A DNA stretch of 64,000 nt from Tubulanus polymorphus (GCF_964204645.1 NC_134031.1:20767307-20831306); one strand, 5' to 3'; positions 1 to 10,358 are shown, counted from the stretch's first letter. Program-made: numbers and translations. The notes: generated by a model not told the origin, from the sequence alone.

Positions 1-140
1 CCTGAACCTTCTCTTTTTGTTGCACTTTAAAATCTTGGTGTCAAAATTCAGATGACATTTTTCAATGACACTTTGAATAAGTTTCCCCAATGTTATAAAT
101 ACGCTGTTGCATTTTTCGCTGAGTAGAAGGCAAGGTGGCA

Positions 141-298
141 TATATAACCGTGGAACGACTTAGAACGTTGGCAAATCTGATCGATACACTTCAGTACGGA
201 ATACAGAAAGTTTAAGGATAAGGCTCGTGTAGCTGCTCGAAGGCTCTCGTACAGCAAGGCGCATACAACTGTATCGGAGAGTCCGATCATACTTAAAT
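141..298 (+). promoter_or_regulatory. Putative core promoter and leader of methyltransferase copy 1, containing an exon 1 relic
   Basis: A TATATAA box lies at 141-147, about 150 bases before the chosen ATG at 299, so transcription would start near 170-175. The leader itself contains a degenerate copy of the start of exon 1 at about 195-250: it shares the GGAATACAGAA core and the following GATAAGG...GTAGCT stretch with the true exon at 299-350. An in-frame TAG at 230-232 prevents upstream extension of the reading frame. The TATA position is seen directly; promoter activity is inferred. Confidence 0.4.
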
Positions 299-1817
299 AT
301 GGAATACAGAAGGTTTGAGGATAAGGACCATGTAGCTAGATACGCGGAGTCTCGTATCTCATACCCACAGGAGCTCAGGAAAGCCGTATTAGAATTCCTA
401 GCCGGATCGGTGAGTTCAATAGTATCGTTTTTACCTGGACGTTTATGAATTCAATGTTCTCCTTAAAATATTTCCGCATCAAACTGTAGACACTGCACCA
501 GGCCAAGAGGTAATTTCTGATATGGTTTTATTATTGTTTTGGTGATAGAATCTTAGTCCACCTTACGGCCAGTTGGTTGATGTCGGTTGTGGGTCTGGAC
601 AAAGCACGCCGCTTTTCGCTGATCAGTTCAAAACCCTGATTGGCGTTGATTACAGTGAGGCTCAAATTGAGGAGGCGAAAAGACGCAACAAACACCAAAA
701 TATTATATACCTGTGAGTCAAAGTTTTTTTTTCAAATTTTCCTTACTGCTGAGATTGATTTAATGTAAGTTCCGCGGTGCATCGCGCTCGGTGCCCCAGG
801 TGCAGACCTAATTCTTACTCAATTCGCATACAGAGTTCAGGACGCTTATTCATTACCATCAGAGGACTCGTCTACGGATTTAGTAACATGTGCTGCTTCC
901 ATTCATTGGTTCGATCTTCCACGGTTTTACGAAGAAGTCAGAAGGGTCCTAAAGCCGGAAGGTGTGCTAGCCGCCTGGTCGTATAGATACCCGGATATCG
1001 AGTATGAAGGTCACCCCGAAGCCTCAGAACGCGCTAGTGAAGTTATCAAACAAGTAATGATTCTTTGATGCTTTTTCATCTAGCGACATTTTCTGACATC
1101 CTCTTTGACTTTGAATAACACCTTTTTATTTCAGCTGTTTACGAGGGAATGGATCGATGCAGGTTTGAGGCCTCGGCCAGACAGTGATGGACTTTACGCC
1201 GATATGCCGGTGTGTTTTGAGGGATCAGAAAAAAGGTAAACAGTGATTAGCATATAGAGACATCTTTATAGCATATCTAATACAAAGATTCTTACGGTAA
1301 ATATAACTCGGAATAATGCTCAAAAATCACCTTTAACCGAGAAACCTTATAGTTTATTCAGAGATTTTCTTTACAGATATGTCCCCACTACAGGACGCTT
1401 TCATAATAATTATAAGCCTTATTTATTTCTTCCAAGGTTTTTAACCAGGTTAGATTTGAAGCAAAGTTTGGAAGAATATATGTTCTTAATCAGTACATAT
1501 TCAAGTTACCAGAAATTCGTAGACCTCCATCCGAACCGGGATTACCTAGGTGAAATAAAACAGAGGTATCATTCAGCTACTTAGAGATAATTTGTGTAAT
1601 AACTGTACCGATATTCATGTACACCAATCTGACATACATGTACACCAATCTGATATACATGTACACCAATCTGGTTATTTCAATGTTTTTCAGATTATTG
1701 GACGCATTAGGAAATCCTGAAACTGGTGAAAAAATTCAACTCATCATAAAGATTCCAATATTCATGTTCATGTCTAAAAAACCACAAACGGCAATTAATC
1801 TGTTAGGCCCATGTTAG
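299..1817 (+). CDS. SAM-dependent methyltransferase, copy 1 (TMT1/DDB_G0268948-like)
   Basis: A class I SAM-dependent methyltransferase (Methyltransf_11 type), assembled from six exons: 299-409, 549-712, 834-1053, 1135-1235, 1437-1565 and 1694-1817. All junctions are GT-AG and all phases agree, giving 282 residues. Exon 2 carries the SAM-binding motif I (VDVGCGSGQST) and the acidic post-motif VDYSEAQI. Exon 3 carries the motif IV/V region with HWFDL and VLKPEGVLAAW; the usual KPGG is KPEG here. The overall plan resembles yeast trans-aconitate methyltransferase (TMT1/CRG1) and the animal 'putative methyltransferase DDB_G0268948' group; the small-molecule substrate is unknown. Compared with the other three copies, exon 4 is two codons shorter than in copies 2 and 4. 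The stop codon position of copy 2 reads CAA here, so translation runs ten codons further to a TAG at 1815. The start is the ATG shared with copies 2 and 4. Family call is firm; substrate is not. Confidence 0.85.
1616..1674 (+). repeat. 21-bp tandem repeat in intron 5 of copy 1
   Basis: Nearly three copies of a 21-base unit beginning CATGTACACCAATCTGA, starting at 1616, 1637 and 1658. It ends about 20 bases before the exon 6 acceptor. A short ORF over it is a by-product of the repeat. Confidence 0.85.
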
Positions 1818-2342
1818 AAATTTAGTAATAAATCGATAGTATAAGTACACCAGAGGTAGTTTATTCAAAACTCTGTGTAAACATGTATTCAAATCGTACA
1901 AACAATGTGGCGTTTTTCTCTCGGAATTTGGTTACTTTTGGACGGTGAATTGGTAGATCTTTCGAAGGTACTTAATCACTACGTTTGTTTTGTATAATCC
2001 GAGCCTGTGGATCGATGTATTAGGAAATAATAATCATATTCAAATAATAATCACATTCATTAAATCAATAATTTCACAGTTCCTGGTCCTATCACTGAAC
2101 TATGGTTGAACCCTGACTAGAATTATAATTATTTGAACTTGTTACAACCTTCAGGTTTGGCGTCGCCAATTTCATGAATCACTTCTTATATCAGATTAGC
2201 AAGGAATTTTCACATTAGTTCCGGGTGCTAGCAATTATTGCTTTCTCAGAAACTAGTTAAATTAGATAAATCATTCTTGAAAAAAGGCAAGGTCAAAGAG
2301 TTGCTGTTACCATAATTAGTATTTAGGCTTTATACGTTCGCG
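1818..2342. other. Spacer between methyltransferase copies 1 and 2
   Basis: AT-rich spacer. An AATAAA-like signal (AATAAATCG) lies near 1827, shortly after the copy 1 stop, and is a plausible polyadenylation signal. No further gene or structured element was recognised before the copy 2 promoter. Confidence 0.4.
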
Positions 2343-2653
2343 TGACGTGGGATTTTTGCGAGTGGATATATAAGGAGGGTCCCTGAAATCTAGATAGACA
2401 CCGGAAGACGAGACGGACAGCGAGAAAACATCCCCTATTAACTGGAGAAGATTCTTCCGACTATCATTTCTATCACTGGTACACAAATCGATTGAATGAA
2501 TATGATTGTCAATATATTATTTGTATATGATTATCATTTCCTAATACATGTAACGGAATGGGCCTTATTCTATCAACTATTTGATTATTTTTTGTCCGAT
2601 ACGCCCATCTATTTCAGTGAACCATTTTACGCTGTGACCATTGCAACTAGATA
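2343..2653 (+). promoter_or_regulatory. Promoter and 5' leader of methyltransferase copy 2 (TATA box, TGACGTGG motif, leader intron)
   Basis: A TATATAA box at 2367-2373 is followed by a leader beginning near 2400. TGACGTGG at 2343-2350, some 20 bases before the TATA box, matches the core of the XBP1/UPR element and also overlaps a CRE-like core. The leader appears to have an intron: a GTACAC donor after 2478 and an acceptor CTATTTCAG just before 2620, about 35 bases before the ATG. Motifs are seen directly; factor binding and the intron are inferred. Confidence 0.45.
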
Positions 2654-4107
2654 ATGGAATACAGAAGGTTTGAAAATAAGGACCACGTAGCTAGATACGT
2701 GAAGGCACGATTCACGTACCCGCAGGATCTAAAAGAAGCCATTTTGGAGTTCCTCACAGAATCGGTAAGTTAATTGTCGTAGAGCGATTAAAACTTGAAA
2801 AATGAGAAACGATTTATTTCACTTTATCTTAGTGCTTTTGAACTTAATTCTTGCTGTCGTGCATTCATACATTGTGTGAAGCAAATGACCGTGCTATAAG
2901 CCAACATGTATCTATGTTAATTCGATAGTTTGATTATTGTTTTGATAATGTAGAATCTTAGTCCACCTTACGGCCAGTTGGTTGATGTCGGTTGTGGGTC
3001 TGGACAAAGCACGCCGCTTTTCGCTGATCAGTTCAAAACACTGATTGGCGTTGATTACAGTGAGGCTCAAATTGCCGAAGCGCAAAAACGAAACGAACTT
3101 CAAAATGTAACCTACCTGTAAGTAGATAATATTCTATCAATTGCAAAAAAACATTTATTTGTTAAATAGAAAACTTCAGGATTCAGGACTGATATAGACC
3201 TTATCGTTCCCGAATTATTTTGCAGTGTTCAGGACGCTTATTCCTTGCCGATAGAAGACTCGTCTACGGATTTAGTAACATGTGCTGCTTCCATTCATTG
3301 GTTCGATCTTCCACGGTTTTACGAAGAAGTCAGAAGGATCCTAAAGCCAGGAGGTGTGCTAGCCGCCTGGTCGTATAGATACCCGGATGTAGAGTATGAA
3401 GGTCATCCCGAAGCTTCGGAACGTGCAAGCGATGTTTACAAACGTGTAAGGAGACGGCTTCGTCAACAATTTCCGACTAAACCATTCTATAGAATATTTC
3501 ATACTCCTATGGCCACTTTCTTTGTTTTCAGGTGTTCACAAAGGAATTGGTTGAAGGGGGCTGGAGGGCACGGGTAGCTACCACTTGTGATCGGCTATAT
3601 GTTGACATGCCGGCGTGTTTTCCGGGATCAGAAAAAAGGTACAGCGGTTGAGTTCATACCTCATAGATATCTGTATAATCTTTGAATCATCGAATGTGAC
3701 ACTGAGTGCTTGTAATGACTCTTGAAAGATTTAAAACGATATGTATTTTGAAGTTATGTAAGTAATATCTTCCTAGGTTTTCATGCAGTTTAAATTCGAA
3801 GCGAACACTGGAAGAACATATGTTGTTATTCAGTACTTTTTCAAGCTACCAGAAACTCCACGAAGCTCACCCGAATTGGGACTATCTTGGCGAATTAAAA
3901 CAGAGGTATGATACAGCCGATAAATATACATATGTACCTTAGATTATAGTATCCTAATTTGAACCGTACATCAACGTACCTTAGATTATGCCTATTTCAA
4001 TGTCTTCTTTTAGATTTTTAGATGCATTGGGAAATCCCGATACAGGTGGAAGTACTCGCCTCACTATGAGATATCCAATATTCATGTTCATGTCTCGGAA
4101 ATCATAG
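2654..4107 (+). CDS. SAM-dependent methyltransferase, copy 2
   Basis: Six exons: 2654-2764, 2954-3117, 3226-3445, 3532-3638, 3777-3905 and 4014-4107, all GT-AG and phase-consistent, giving 274 residues. Motif I is VDVGCGSGQST in exon 2; exon 3 carries HWFDLPRFYEEV and ILKPGGVLAAW; the protein ends PIFMFMSRKS. An in-frame TAG two codons upstream of the ATG fixes the start. Exon 2 and most of exon 3 are nearly identical at the base level to copy 1, while exons 4 to 6 and the introns differ clearly. An AATAAA near 4138 is a likely polyadenylation signal. The protein is presumably a cytosolic small-molecule methyltransferase of the trans-aconitate methyltransferase type; substrate unknown. Confidence 0.88.
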
Positions 4108-4233
4108 ACTGTGATTAATCCTTTAAGATTGTTGGCAATAAATCAGTAGGATAATAACATCAGTAGCACGTTTAATTTTTAGTTTCATTTTATATGTATA
4201 TGCGGTTTGCCAATTACTGAAATTCCCCTAATT

Positions 4234-6479
4234 TCAGATTTTCCTGCTCAATAAACCATGAATCGGGAATCGTATCAAGAGCTTCGTGTCCCCGGCTGTT
4301 TCCGGAAAATTTAAAGCCTCGAGAAGAAGTTCTTTGGTCTCTGCAGAGATGTCCCTGTCGGGATATTTTGCCTTCAATATATCGTACGATGATAGGGTAC
4401 TCGTGTAGAAAACAAGCTCGTTCACGGACCAAATCATTTCAACCGCTGTCTCAAATCTAAAAGAAATAATATCTAAAAATCAAATAAACTACTTATAAGT
4501 CTTTACATTCAGATGAAGTTGTGGTGTATGAAATAGCTCCATATACATCTGTACATATCACAAACCTTTTTTCATTTTGGAAACATGGTGGCGTTCCGGC
4601 CATGCAGTTGTCATTTTTTGGTGGAGGTCCGATATGCCCGTCTATCTCACTGAACCAGTCATCAATCAACTTAAGCAAAATGGGACAATAGGAATGAAAC
4701 ACATTCACCATTGTGAATTACAGTAATGTTACTAAGAATGTCTTACTTTCTTACAGACATCAGTAATCGCGTTAGTATTATCTGGAGTCTGGTCGTAGTG
4801 TACAGTAAAGTATCGGTAATTCCATACAGCCAGGAGTCCTCCAGGTTTTAATATCCTGCGAACCTCCGCGTAGAATTTCTGTAAATCAAACCAGTGCAAT
4901 GCTACTGAAACTATAACAAGGTCTGTAGATTCATCTTTCATCGGTAGCGACGTCGAATCACCAATTCTAAAAGATAAAGTGACACGCGTGAATGCCTATA
5001 TATCACCGTTCAGTCATGTGCTTTTTACACGATGACTTTGTTTTGATAAACATGATCCAAGTAGTTTCTACATCCCCACTTTTAGGATTAGGCTCTGTTT
5101 TCATCTCTAAGCCCCACGTTGGTGACTTTTCGATCCGATTGGTTCGTCAGCACAACTATTTGTAAGGAGGTCCATAGGAATTCTAATACTTTATTACGGA
5201 TCAAACTTACTATGATATTTACATCTAAATAGACTAAACGGGTAACGGGTAATTCATAGATCACGGCTGACCAAATTGCAAGGCCGTTACAAACATTACT
5301 CGCAGCCGACTCGGAGAGGACTACAGAACCGAACCCTACAACGTTCTGGTGCACTCCTGGACCGAGTCGGAGGAGTCTCGGGGTTGTAAAGCTACCGACT
5401 CGGCGTTAGTGTATATTATTGTTCTTCATTACATTTAAGTAGATGGGGTTATAACATTCTGTGACGAAGTAGGCTATAAGACTTGTAAACTCAAAAGGGA
5501 AACATGGTGCACTTAACAGGGCGTGTACACATGGTGCACTTAACAGGGCGCGTACACATGGTGCACTTAACAGGGCGTTTACACATGGTGCACTTAACAG
5601 GGCGTGTACACGTGGTGCACTTAACAGGGCGCGTACACATGGTGCACTTAACAGGGCGTTTACACATGGTGCACTTAACAGGGCGTTTACACATGGTGTA
5701 GTGCGTACTCAGGTCGCGCCCTTTTTAATCCTCTACGTACGGAACTTCTTTAAATATATAATCCAAAAAATATATATTTAAAACTTCCCGTGAAGGAAAT
5801 GTTATCTGAATCACCTATACTCTATATTCTCGTGTATGTTTCGTCTTGTCGCTTCTTCTATCTGCGCCTGGCTACAATCTACGCCTATCAGAGTTTGGAA
5901 ATGATCAGCGAATAGCGGTGTACTCTGTCCGGACCCGCAGCCGACATCAATCAACTGACCAAACGGTGGACGATATCTCTAAATGCATGATACAAACAAT
6001 ATTTCAAGTATTTGTAAGTTTAGTTCTGGAATGAGCTGAAGGACCAACAACTGGGGATTCTAACGATTCCCCTTCAAAGCTGTTTCGCTCTTTTATCACT
6101 AAATTTTCTTTCTCACTGAGAACTACGTAATACATGAAATAAACGTTTTTTGCGCCATAAAATAGCTCGAAATGCTTGAAAAATGTGTTTCAAAATTTGG
6201 CTAAAGCATCCCGCAAATCTCTCCTGCCGATCGACTGGAACTTCCTCCAGCGCTAGTGTTCCGGTTATTGCCGATTTCAACCTACACGCTGAAATACCGC
6301 TGGCGAAGCCGATGTCGTTGCATGGTAGAATCATTCGTACATGGATGGCCTTGAAAAACACTCACCGAATCCTTTTTGAGATAATCTAAAATGATGTCTC
6401 TGAGATCGTGTGGATATGAAAATCGACTTTTCACGTATCTTGAAACTAATTCTTTGTCGTCAAACCTGCGGGTCGTCAT
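4234..6479 (-). CDS. SAM-dependent methyltransferase, copy 3 (divergent, exons 5 and 6 fused)
   Basis: Minus-strand gene with five exons in coding order: 6366-6479, 5815-5978, 4747-4966, 4566-4669 and 4234-4456. They are phase-consistent and total 274 residues. Exon 2 holds LIDVGCGSGQST and ends out of step with the other copies only in sequence, not length (164 nt). Exon 3 (220 nt) holds HWFDLQKFYAEVRRILKPGG. The last exon covers what is two exons in copies 1, 2 and 4, so the intron between them is missing here. This is the most diverged copy: the start reads MTTRRFDDKE, the C-terminus IHGLLSRKI. An in-frame TGA three codons before the ATG supports the start. The ~850-base intron between exons 2 and 3 contains a 27-bp minisatellite. 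The exon 4 donor reads GTTTGT, a weaker site. It is likely functional, but expression evidence would be needed. Confidence 0.8.
5503..5698. repeat. 27-bp minisatellite inside intron 2 of copy 3
   Basis: Seven full units and a partial eighth of a 27-base repeat whose core is ATGGTGCACTTAACAGGG, starting at 5503 and recurring every 27 bases to 5692. Because 27 is a multiple of three, both strands carry open frames of a nine-residue repeat (for example MVHLTGRVH on +). These ORFs lie inside an intron and are not considered genes. Confidence 0.92.
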
Positions 6480-7188
6480 TTTGCATCATAGACAGTGTGT
6501 GGCGCTGTGACGACGAGATCACCCTGCGACTCCTTGTATATATATGTATATACAGAAAACCTCGCGCGCGTCACATACTGAACTCCCTACTTGTCAACAG
6601 GTGTTCTTGTTAAAAATAATATGTCGGTCATTCACACACTATTACAATGCTTGCGAGTGATTCTATTTCGCCAAATCATTTTAACAGGTTTCGTCATTTT
6701 TTCATCAAATCGTCAAGCTGCATTGACGAAATTGACAAAATCGTTTGGGTTTTTCTAAGGCACTACAGACCTCCGGGGGCCTGTTAGAAAATACACGATT
6801 CACATGTATGTTCGGGCGCGGGCGTCAGCGGGCGTAGGACAGTGTGAATTTCTATATAGGCAGCTTCAATTGAACGCTTTAATTTGGAAATTTCATCGCC
6901 GAGTATATTTGTAAACCTCGCTGAAATTCACACATAATGGAATGCAGTATGGAAGAAATATATATTATCATTATATCATATTATTACAATATTATTATTG
7001 TATTTTATTATTACGTGAATTGCAAGAATGTTTTCCTACGCTGCGCAGTCGTCGAGTTAGAGCTTTTCCACGTTCTTAATATCATTGACTTAATAGAAGC
7101 ATAAATTGATACAATTTTTTATGTTCGTTTCAAAGTTATTTAATCGATCACGTGACCAACTGAAAATTCGTACAAAAATGAATACTAG
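6480..7188. other. Spacer between copies 3 and 4, with a probable - strand TATA region
   Basis: On the - strand about 55-70 bases upstream of the copy 3 ATG (around 6530-6555) is a TATATATACAAGGAGT stretch, resembling the TATATAAGGAGG of copy 2. It is a plausible promoter for copy 3. The rest of the spacer is AT-rich, with a run of ATTATTATTA sequence near 6970-7010, and holds no gene that I can recognise. The downstream (3') side of copy 4 starts at 7188. Confidence 0.4.
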
Positions 7189-9341
7189 CTAAGATTTTCT
7201 AGACATGAACATGAATATAGGATTTTTTATGATGAGCTGCGTCTCTCCGGCAGAATTCGGATTTCCTAATGCGTCCAATAATCTGAAAAAAAATTGGATG
7301 AGAAATTTTGATGGATTTACGAGTTGATAGGAGTACCCATTTAAACAATGAAGCAATTCCAATTTGGTGGCAAGAAAATAGTTAAGCATTTGACAGTGTT
7401 AATGCAGATCGCTTTTAGAATATTCCTCAACCTCTGCAATATGTGTATAGGCCTATTTGAATTTTACACGATCGCGTGATCCTTCTTTTCGTCCATACTC
7501 CTCTCAACAATACGCACCTTTGTTTCAATTCATTCATGTAGTCCCAATCTGGATGGGCTTCTTTGATCTTCTGGAAACCCGAATGGGTACTGACTAGCAG
7601 CAGATATTCGTCCAACGTTCGCCTCAAATCTAATCTAGTTAGAAATCTATCAAGAAAAGAAAAGGAGGATAAGAAAAGGATTTTCGTTTCACAAGCAGAG
7701 AATGATGTCAATCGAAGCGGAGCTGAGGAGAAATATAACCCACTATAATAAAAGACGATTGTTTGATGACAAAAATGATTCAGTTTTTAGAAGATTTTGC
7801 GACATGATCGGTCTTTAAACCTATATTTCATCATTCAAAAGTTATAACGATCTCTTTGTCCGTTGTCGATATGGTCGAAATACAAATGAAGTTTATATTT
7901 TCTACTCGCCCAGAATGAACGATGATAAGATGAAACGGTGTCAATCTCACGTACCTTTTCTCGGATCCGGTGAAACACACCGGCAAGTCGGCATAATGCC
8001 GATCACAAACAGTTGCTATCTGTGGCCTCCAACCATTTTCAATCCATTCCTTAGCGTACACCTGAAACAAAAAATCATGAAGTGTCACATATATTGGCAA
8101 AAGATATTTCAGAAATGACTCAAAATTCCCCAGCGCCAGGTTTTATAGACTGGTATTATCTTTAACCTAGGGGTTAACTCAATTGAAAATGAATCGAGTT
8201 AGTCCTTGATCAAAGTTTAAACCAGCCTATAAAACCGGACCCAGTATTACTTGTTTGATAACTTCACTCGCTCGTTCAGAGGCTTCAGGATGACCTTCAT
8301 ACTCGATATCCGGGTATTTATACCCCCAGATGGCGACGACACCACCCGGTTTTAAGATTCTTCGAACTTCTTCGTAGAATTTCGGTAAATCGAACCAATG
8401 AGCCGCCATGGCACTAGTAACCAAATCAGTGGACGAATCTTTTACTGGTAACGAATAGGCATCTTTTACTCTGTAAATGCGAAATTCAACTTTGACTGAA
8501 ACTGATATAGAAAATCTACAAATCCGAACATTTCTGTTTTTTTCTCAATTAGCTTCTGATAAATCATTTCACTTACTGATAAGTTATGTTTTGGTGTTGG
8601 TTGCGTTTTTTTGCCTCATCGATTTGGGCTGGACTTGGATCAACACCAATCAGAGTTTGAAACTGATCTACGAAAAGAGGGGTGCTCTGTCCAGATCCAC
8701 AACCGACGTCAACCAGCTGGCCAAACGGTGGACTCATTTTCTATTCCAAAATACCAAACAGATTGTTTAGATATCTTGGGTTATCAGTTTTACTGTTGAA
8801 TATATAGGTCGGAATATATAGGGTGAGGCTTCTATTATACATCTTGATCATTTAAATTTGATATGTTCATAGACTCCTGAATCTGAATATAATTTCAAAA
8901 GGCGCCACTCTACGAGCTGAAACTGATGGATCCTGCTAGGAACCTCTAGTATGGCTTCATTCAGATATAATTATTGAACGGAACATTTTTCCCGCGCGAG
9001 TAGAAACATTGACTAGCAAGTGGCGCCACTCAGTAGGCTAGACTGGGGCGTACTCGTTTATGACCTCCGAAGTCTCCGTCCGAAAACTCCAGTTTGCTGC
9101 ACACAAATTCCGAATCACACCACCTCGACGGAAAGGACGTTTCGGACCCTCAAAATGGTCAGGTGACCAGCAATAGATTACGATTGGCGGCAAACGGATT
9201 CTCCGATCAGATAGAAGTGATAAAACTCACCGATCCGGCTAGGAATTCTAATACGGCTTCTTTGAGCTCCTGTGGGTACGAGAAACGAGCCTTCGCGTAT
9301 CTAGCTACGTGGTCCTTATCCTCAAACCTTCGGTATTCCAT
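7189..9341 (-). CDS. SAM-dependent methyltransferase, copy 4
   Basis: Minus-strand gene of six exons in coding order: 9231-9341, 8577-8740, 8251-8470, 7955-8061, 7518-7646 and 7189-7282. Exon lengths equal those of copy 2 (111, 164, 220, 107, 129, 94), giving 274 residues. It carries LVDVGCGSGQST, the HWFDLPKFYEEV region and ILKPGGVVAIW, and ends PIFMFMSRKS. Exon 1 is very close to exon 1 of copy 1, including the first bases of the intron. The frame stays open upstream of the conserved ATG, with ATG codons at about 9407-9419 that would add about 25 Arg-rich residues; I kept the conserved start because it is shared by the family. A short inverted-repeat element ends at the exon 3 donor. Substrate unknown. 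Confidence 0.87.
8131..8244. mobile_element. Small foldback/MITE-like element abutting the exon 3 donor of copy 4
   Basis: Imperfect terminal inverted repeats of about 20 bases: the left end contains GGTTTTATAGACTGGT and the right end its near complement ACCAGCCTATAAAACC. The right end stops at 8244, directly next to the GTAATA donor at 8245-8250 (read on -). Similar GGTTTTATAGACTG sequence occurs near 38727-38740. No coding capacity. Confidence 0.55.
8912..8956 (-). pseudogene. Relic of methyltransferase exon 1 inside intron 1 of copy 4
   Basis: The stretch GATCCTGCTAGGAACC...GTATGGCTTCATTCAG follows the same order as the end of the true exon 1 at 9226-9265 (GATCCGGCTAGGAATT...ATACGGCTTCTTTGAG). 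The match is short and imperfect, so this is a suggestive exon-duplication relic and not a functional exon. Confidence 0.4.
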
Positions 9342-10060
9342 ATCGTTGCTATAATAACGGTTAAGCTGCGAAGTGTGTAGCACCGTGGCGAACCTGGCTA
9401 TTCTTATCATGGAAGTCATGTGCCTTTGTGGTGACATTTTACTTCCGTATTTTCCAAGCAGTCCCGTTACCAGGATGAGCGGTAAATTCAAAATGCGAAT
9501 TGGGCTGGTTATTGTAGGGGCCAAAGCTACGTGACAAATTCAATAGAATTTCACCTAATTTAGGCCAACGGCTATTTCATTTTACTAAGATCTGTAGAGA
9601 GTGAAGGAATTTTACAATATTTTGTCGATAGGTCTCCAATGCCTGCTACCCAGAATATATGCGATATTATCCGGATGGAGGACTTCCTGCTGTTGTCCTT
9701 GTGTTACAAGAATCCAATAAGAACAAAGTAGTTGAATTAAACAAATAAAATATATTCTATATATTTCTTTAACTTTACATAACTTATACGTATACATGTG
9801 TACTCCGATTTGACACTTGCATTATGGAGAAGGATATACAAATTGAGTCTGAATTCAGTCGTTGTCGGCTCCGGTAACCAACCCTCAACCGACATAAACC
9901 CAGGTCGGAATCGTTCATTCGTCGATTGATATTGAGAAGAGTCCATCCACTCAATGGGCGACTGTGGTTTATGTTGACCGGTGGTGCGTACCTACTCAAC
10001 CGAAGCCTATAGTCGTCGCGTGATGGCTATCTCGTCTATTTTTATAGTTCAAGAGCCCGT
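9342..10060. other. Upstream region of copy 4
   Basis: Presumed promoter and leader of the - strand copy 4. The open frame that continues upstream from exon 1 reaches 9524. I see no unambiguous TATA box; AATATAT-type stretches occur near 9652-9660 and 9748-9765. No other gene is recognised. Confidence 0.3.
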
Positions 10061-10170
10061 TCCATAATCGCGGTCTTAAATCTTGACTCTGGTCTTAAGT
10101 TCGCAGATTGGCTATAGAACTAAGTTGGTCTTAGACCGGTCTTAAGTCCCAGCCCTGCCTATGAAATCGG
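10050..10170. mobile_element. CTTAAG-family MITE-like repeat
   Basis: A segment rich in GGTCTTAAG/CTTAAGACC-type arms (CGGTCTTAAATC, TGGTCTTAAGTT, CCGGTCTTAAGTCCC) and ending in GGTCCCTG. A related segment is at 12490-12602, and weaker relatives appear at 40195-40265 and 52195-52270. The shared words are seen directly; transposon nature is inferred from the repeated arms. Confidence 0.4.
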
Positions 10171-10244
10171 TCCCTGAATACTAATGATAAGTTGATGAAA
10201 TTTATATTTTATGTATACAGCCAACTGGGAATTGCAGTTCATGC

Positions 10245-10358
10245 AATAATAATACTCGCTACGATTTTCTAGACATGAAAATGAATATAGGATTTTTGAT
10301 GATGAGCCGCGTCTCTCCGGCAGATGTCAGACTTCCTTATGCGTGCAATACTGAAAAT
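10245..10358 (-). pseudogene. Relic of methyltransferase exon 6
   Basis: Read on -, this matches exon 6 of copy 4 and the flanking sequence at both ends (compare 7175-7295): GATTTTCTAGACATGAA, ATATAGGATTTTT and GTCTCTCCGGCAGA all recur in order. It carries substitutions and small length changes, and no other exons of a fifth gene were found nearby. It extends the methyltransferase family to at least five members, one reduced to a fragment. Confidence 0.75.

Noticed and set aside
5491-5701. Repeat ORFs on both strands (MVHLTGRVH and MCKRPVKCT units)
   Set aside because: Generated by an intronic 27-bp minisatellite whose length is a multiple of three.
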